From NCBI GenBank assembly GCA_035528575.1, contig DATKYK010000040.1, positions 53,706 to 117,705 of the forward strand: a stretch of DNA of 64,000 nucleotides. The letters are read 5' to 3'. The notes under the pieces were generated by a model. The model worked only from the letters and a program-made list of their open reading frames with translations, ran no database searches and had not been told where the DNA came from. This DNA comes from Dehalococcoidia bacterium. GTDB taxonomy: Bacteria > Chloroflexota > Dehalococcoidia > E44-bin15. Positions 62,174 to 64,000 of the stretch are shown here, one piece after another. Position 1 is the stretch's first letter. Each line of letters begins with the position of its first letter. The position numbers and the translations under genes are program-made.

Positions 62174-62977
62174 ATGACAGGGACAATCAGCTTAGAGATC
62201 GTGGAACATATTGCGGATATACGCCTCAATCGCCCCGAGAAACGTAATGCCATTAACCTGGAGCTCATGTTGAGTTTAATTACAGTGGCCAAGCAACTTA
62301 AGGCAAACAAACAACTGCGTGCCATAGTGTTGTCCGGTAATGGCGAGGCTTTCTGTGCAGGAATGGATTTCGGGATCTTTACGGATATGCTAAGTGGGGA
62401 AATAACTGCGGATAGCACTGGCTTTGAAGATCTCAGTGAACAGGGTGCGAATCAAGGTCAGCAAATGGGCTGGTTATGGCAGGAAATACCAGTACCTGTG
62501 ATCGCGGCAGTACATGGGGCTGCCTTGGGGGCTGGCCTCAATATCGCACTTGGTGCAGATATTCGAATTGTCACGCCAGATGCTAAGCTTGGCTTATTAG
62601 AAATCACGTGGGGGTTCTTGCCAGATACATCAGCGACCCAGTCCTTGAGACACCTGGCTAGCCTGGACCGCATTAAGGAGTTAATATTTACTGGACGCCT
62701 CTTCAGTGGCCAGGAGGCTTATGAATACGGGCTGGCCACCGAGCTGGCTGATTCGCCTTATGTGCGAGCAATGGAGATGGCGACAACCATTGCCGGCCAA
62801 AACCCTGACGCCATCCGTAGAGCAAAAGATATGCTAAATAAATTGGCATTCCTCTCCGTAGAAGAAGGATTAGCACTTGAAGCAGAACACTGTCGGTCAC
62901 TGCTTGGCTCCCCCAACCAGCTCGAAGCAGCTGCCGCTCGATTTGAAAAGCGTGCTCCTAGGTTCTCCGATCCCTAA
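62174..62977 (+). CDS. Enoyl-CoA hydratase/isomerase family protein
   Basis: ATG 62174 follows AAGGAGTTGAACTC and is preferred over 62102. The 267-residue crotonase-fold protein has RLNRPEKRNAINLELM, LSGNGEAFCAGMDFGIF (oxyanion hole) and AAVHGAALGAGLNIALGADIRI. The Glu pair typical of hydratases is partly changed (LGLLEITWGFLPD), so isomerase, hydrolase or another crotonase reaction is possible. It is monocistronic here. Confidence 0.85.
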   Translation: MTGTISLEIVEHIADIRLNRPEKRNAINLELMLSLITVAKQLKANKQLRAIVLSGNGEAFCAGMDFGIFTDMLSGEITADSTGFEDLSEQGANQGQQMGWLWQEIPVPVIAAVHGAALGAGLNIALGADIRIVTPDAKLGLLEITWGFLPDTSATQSLRHLASLDRIKELIFTGRLFSGQEAYEYGLATELADSPYVRAMEMATTIAGQNPDAIRRAKDMLNKLAFLSVEEGLALEAEHCRSLLGSPNQLEAAAARFEKRAPRFSDP

Positions 62978-63042
62978 TACTTATCCTGACACCAAACACC
63001 CACAATGAGAGAGTTCTGAATATTATTGACCATGTGCTCACG

Positions 63043-63748
63043 TTATATCTCTCGCGACTGGGAACCAATGAGTAATCCAACTAGACTCGTGAATACACTT
63101 TTCCTGATATTCTCCAGTTGATCCAAGTGCCGTATTTCAACATCAATCTCAGAATACCGTCTGGAGTAACAGCCGGGCTTCTCCTGGGAAGTGCCCGGGT
63201 TATTAGTCATTAGATCCCGCTCCGTAATTGTGGCGGGTAGTACTAGAGCTGATAGTTCAACGTTACCTTCAGTAGCATTAATGGTTTCGATTTTTAGAAA
63301 AAGCATTCGGATTTCAGAATCAAGCGTAAAATGCTCGGGATAAAGTGACAGATTATGTGTGCTTAGAATTATATTGCTGCCTTTCCAAGAGACAAGAGGG
63401 CTAAAGTGGCGATACTGCAGGCTCTCAGGGAAGGCTTTTTTTCGCCCAAATAGCTCTATAGTAACCCGCATAAAAGTTGCCCCAAAATCAACGCGATATA
63501 CAGCCGGCAAATGCTTTATTACCCAGTTAATGTTCGCAATATCCAAGCCCCATCACTGGTACTTTTTCACCCTTGTATGTAAGCGTGGCTTCAATCTCAT
63601 CTCTAAGTATTAGTGGCCACCATCCGATCGCCATCTTGGTAATTGGATCGTGAAACATATAGCCGTGATCCTCTTCAACAAACCTTACGCCCAAAGCCAC
63701 AGCTTTTGCCTTTATGTCTATACTTATATCTTCGTGAGCTACTTTCAC
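63043..63748 (-). pseudogene. CrtC/AttH-like hydratase-type protein, frameshifted
   Basis: The upstream frame (63748 to 63527) encodes DISIDIKAKAVALGVRFVEE, GYMFHDPITKMAIGWWPLI, RDEIEATLTYKG and GLGYCEH, then stops. The second frame (63546 to 63043) continues with NWVIKHLPAVYRVDFGATFM. Removing one T in GAACATTAAC joins them. The family resemblance (GYxEHxW after a WWP block) to CrtC/AttH lipocalin-like hydratases is moderate. An open frame without start extends to about 63810, so the N-terminus also looks eroded. Confidence 0.55.
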
Positions 63749-63857
63749 ACTGTAACCTGCGGGAGTCCCGTCTATTTGGCCGCCGTCGCTAATGTATTGA
63801 ACGAGTACATTGTGTTGACAATAGCAGAATCCTGATGTACACTCCCTTCACTATTCC

Positions 63858-64000
63858 TCAAGAGGAGGAAGCCTTTGTCTTAGCGTTCTTGCCCTCAAGG
63901 AAGCCATTGGTATAGGGATAGTCGAAGTAGTTGAGGATATCCTCGCGCCAGGTTTGCAGTGTGGTTTCTCCCCAAGATACAAAGGTCGGTGGGTGCTTTC
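63858..64000 (-). mobile_element. Transposase C-terminal fragment (ISL3-like), cut by the right edge
   Basis: From the right edge the frame reads PPTFVSWGETTLQTWREDIL and NYFDYPYTNGFLEGKNAKTK, then ASSS and a stop at 63858. The TNGFLEGxN-xxK motif with its preceding NYFDY is the end of the DDE domain in ISL3-type transposases. Intact members continue with a conserved RxAYGY tail, which is missing, so it is probably a truncated copy. No inverted repeat can be identified within the window. Confidence 0.65.

Overview
The window looks like a chromosomal segment of a strictly anaerobic bacterium. It combines two glycyl radical enzymes, a Wood-Ljungdahl-type methylenetetrahydrofolate reductase set, an ATP-dependent benzoyl-CoA-reductase-like operon, FdhD, many Fe-S flavoproteins and a predicted selenoprotein. 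The mix resembles anaerobic Chloroflexota (Dehalococcoidia-like), but that assignment is inference: no rRNA or other marker gene is present.

Layout. 1-1440: a secreted lipase-like protein cut by the left edge and a small ORF. 1700-11279: a glycyl radical enzyme without activase, then an electron-transfer operon (EtfB, two PCMH flavoproteins, an HdrD-like CCG protein, FixC, FixX). 12074-19810: a PEPCK, a frameshifted FAD oxidoreductase, and an acyl-CoA set (DUF35-SCP2, Cys-less thiolase, XRE-cupin regulator, acyl-CoA dehydrogenase). 20265-27754: a GNAT protein, and an operon running from an SDR and four benzoyl-CoA-reductase-type subunits into plsX and acp. 27996-35154: histidine kinase, response regulator, GltD/MvhD fusion, MetV, MetF and a double-receiver protein. 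36058-47893: NadA, FdhD, MOSC, the selenoprotein, and a long sulfur/Fe-S operon (Rrf2, CysK, CysE, MetB, ThrC, NIL, decayed MoeB and MoaD, NifS, NifU, AIRS, CoA-binding). 49783-53537: glycyl radical enzyme plus activase and a PNPOx protein. 54542-61745: an Fe-S regulator-like protein and several large FAD oxidoreductases. 62174-64000: an enoyl-CoA hydratase and decayed genes, including a transposase tail.

Two features stand out. First, a DUF1573-like lipoprotein gene (38227-38664) carries an in-frame UGA followed at once by a SECIS-like hairpin, while the reading frame continues to a typical DUF1573 C-terminus. Second, about 100-bp repeats that begin with a tRNA anticodon-arm-like block occur six times in the same orientation between gene modules (13691, 20158, 27882, 35298, 48615, 61974), with further tRNA relics nearby. 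They could be relics of serial tRNA-targeted integration or a tRNA-derived dispersed repeat.

The window also holds many gene relics found only by reading through stops and frameshifts: MoeB, MoaD, a cupin, an FMN reductase, an SnoaL-like protein, a FAD oxidoreductase tail, a CrtC/AttH-like protein and a transposase. Some single-base lesions could be assembly errors.
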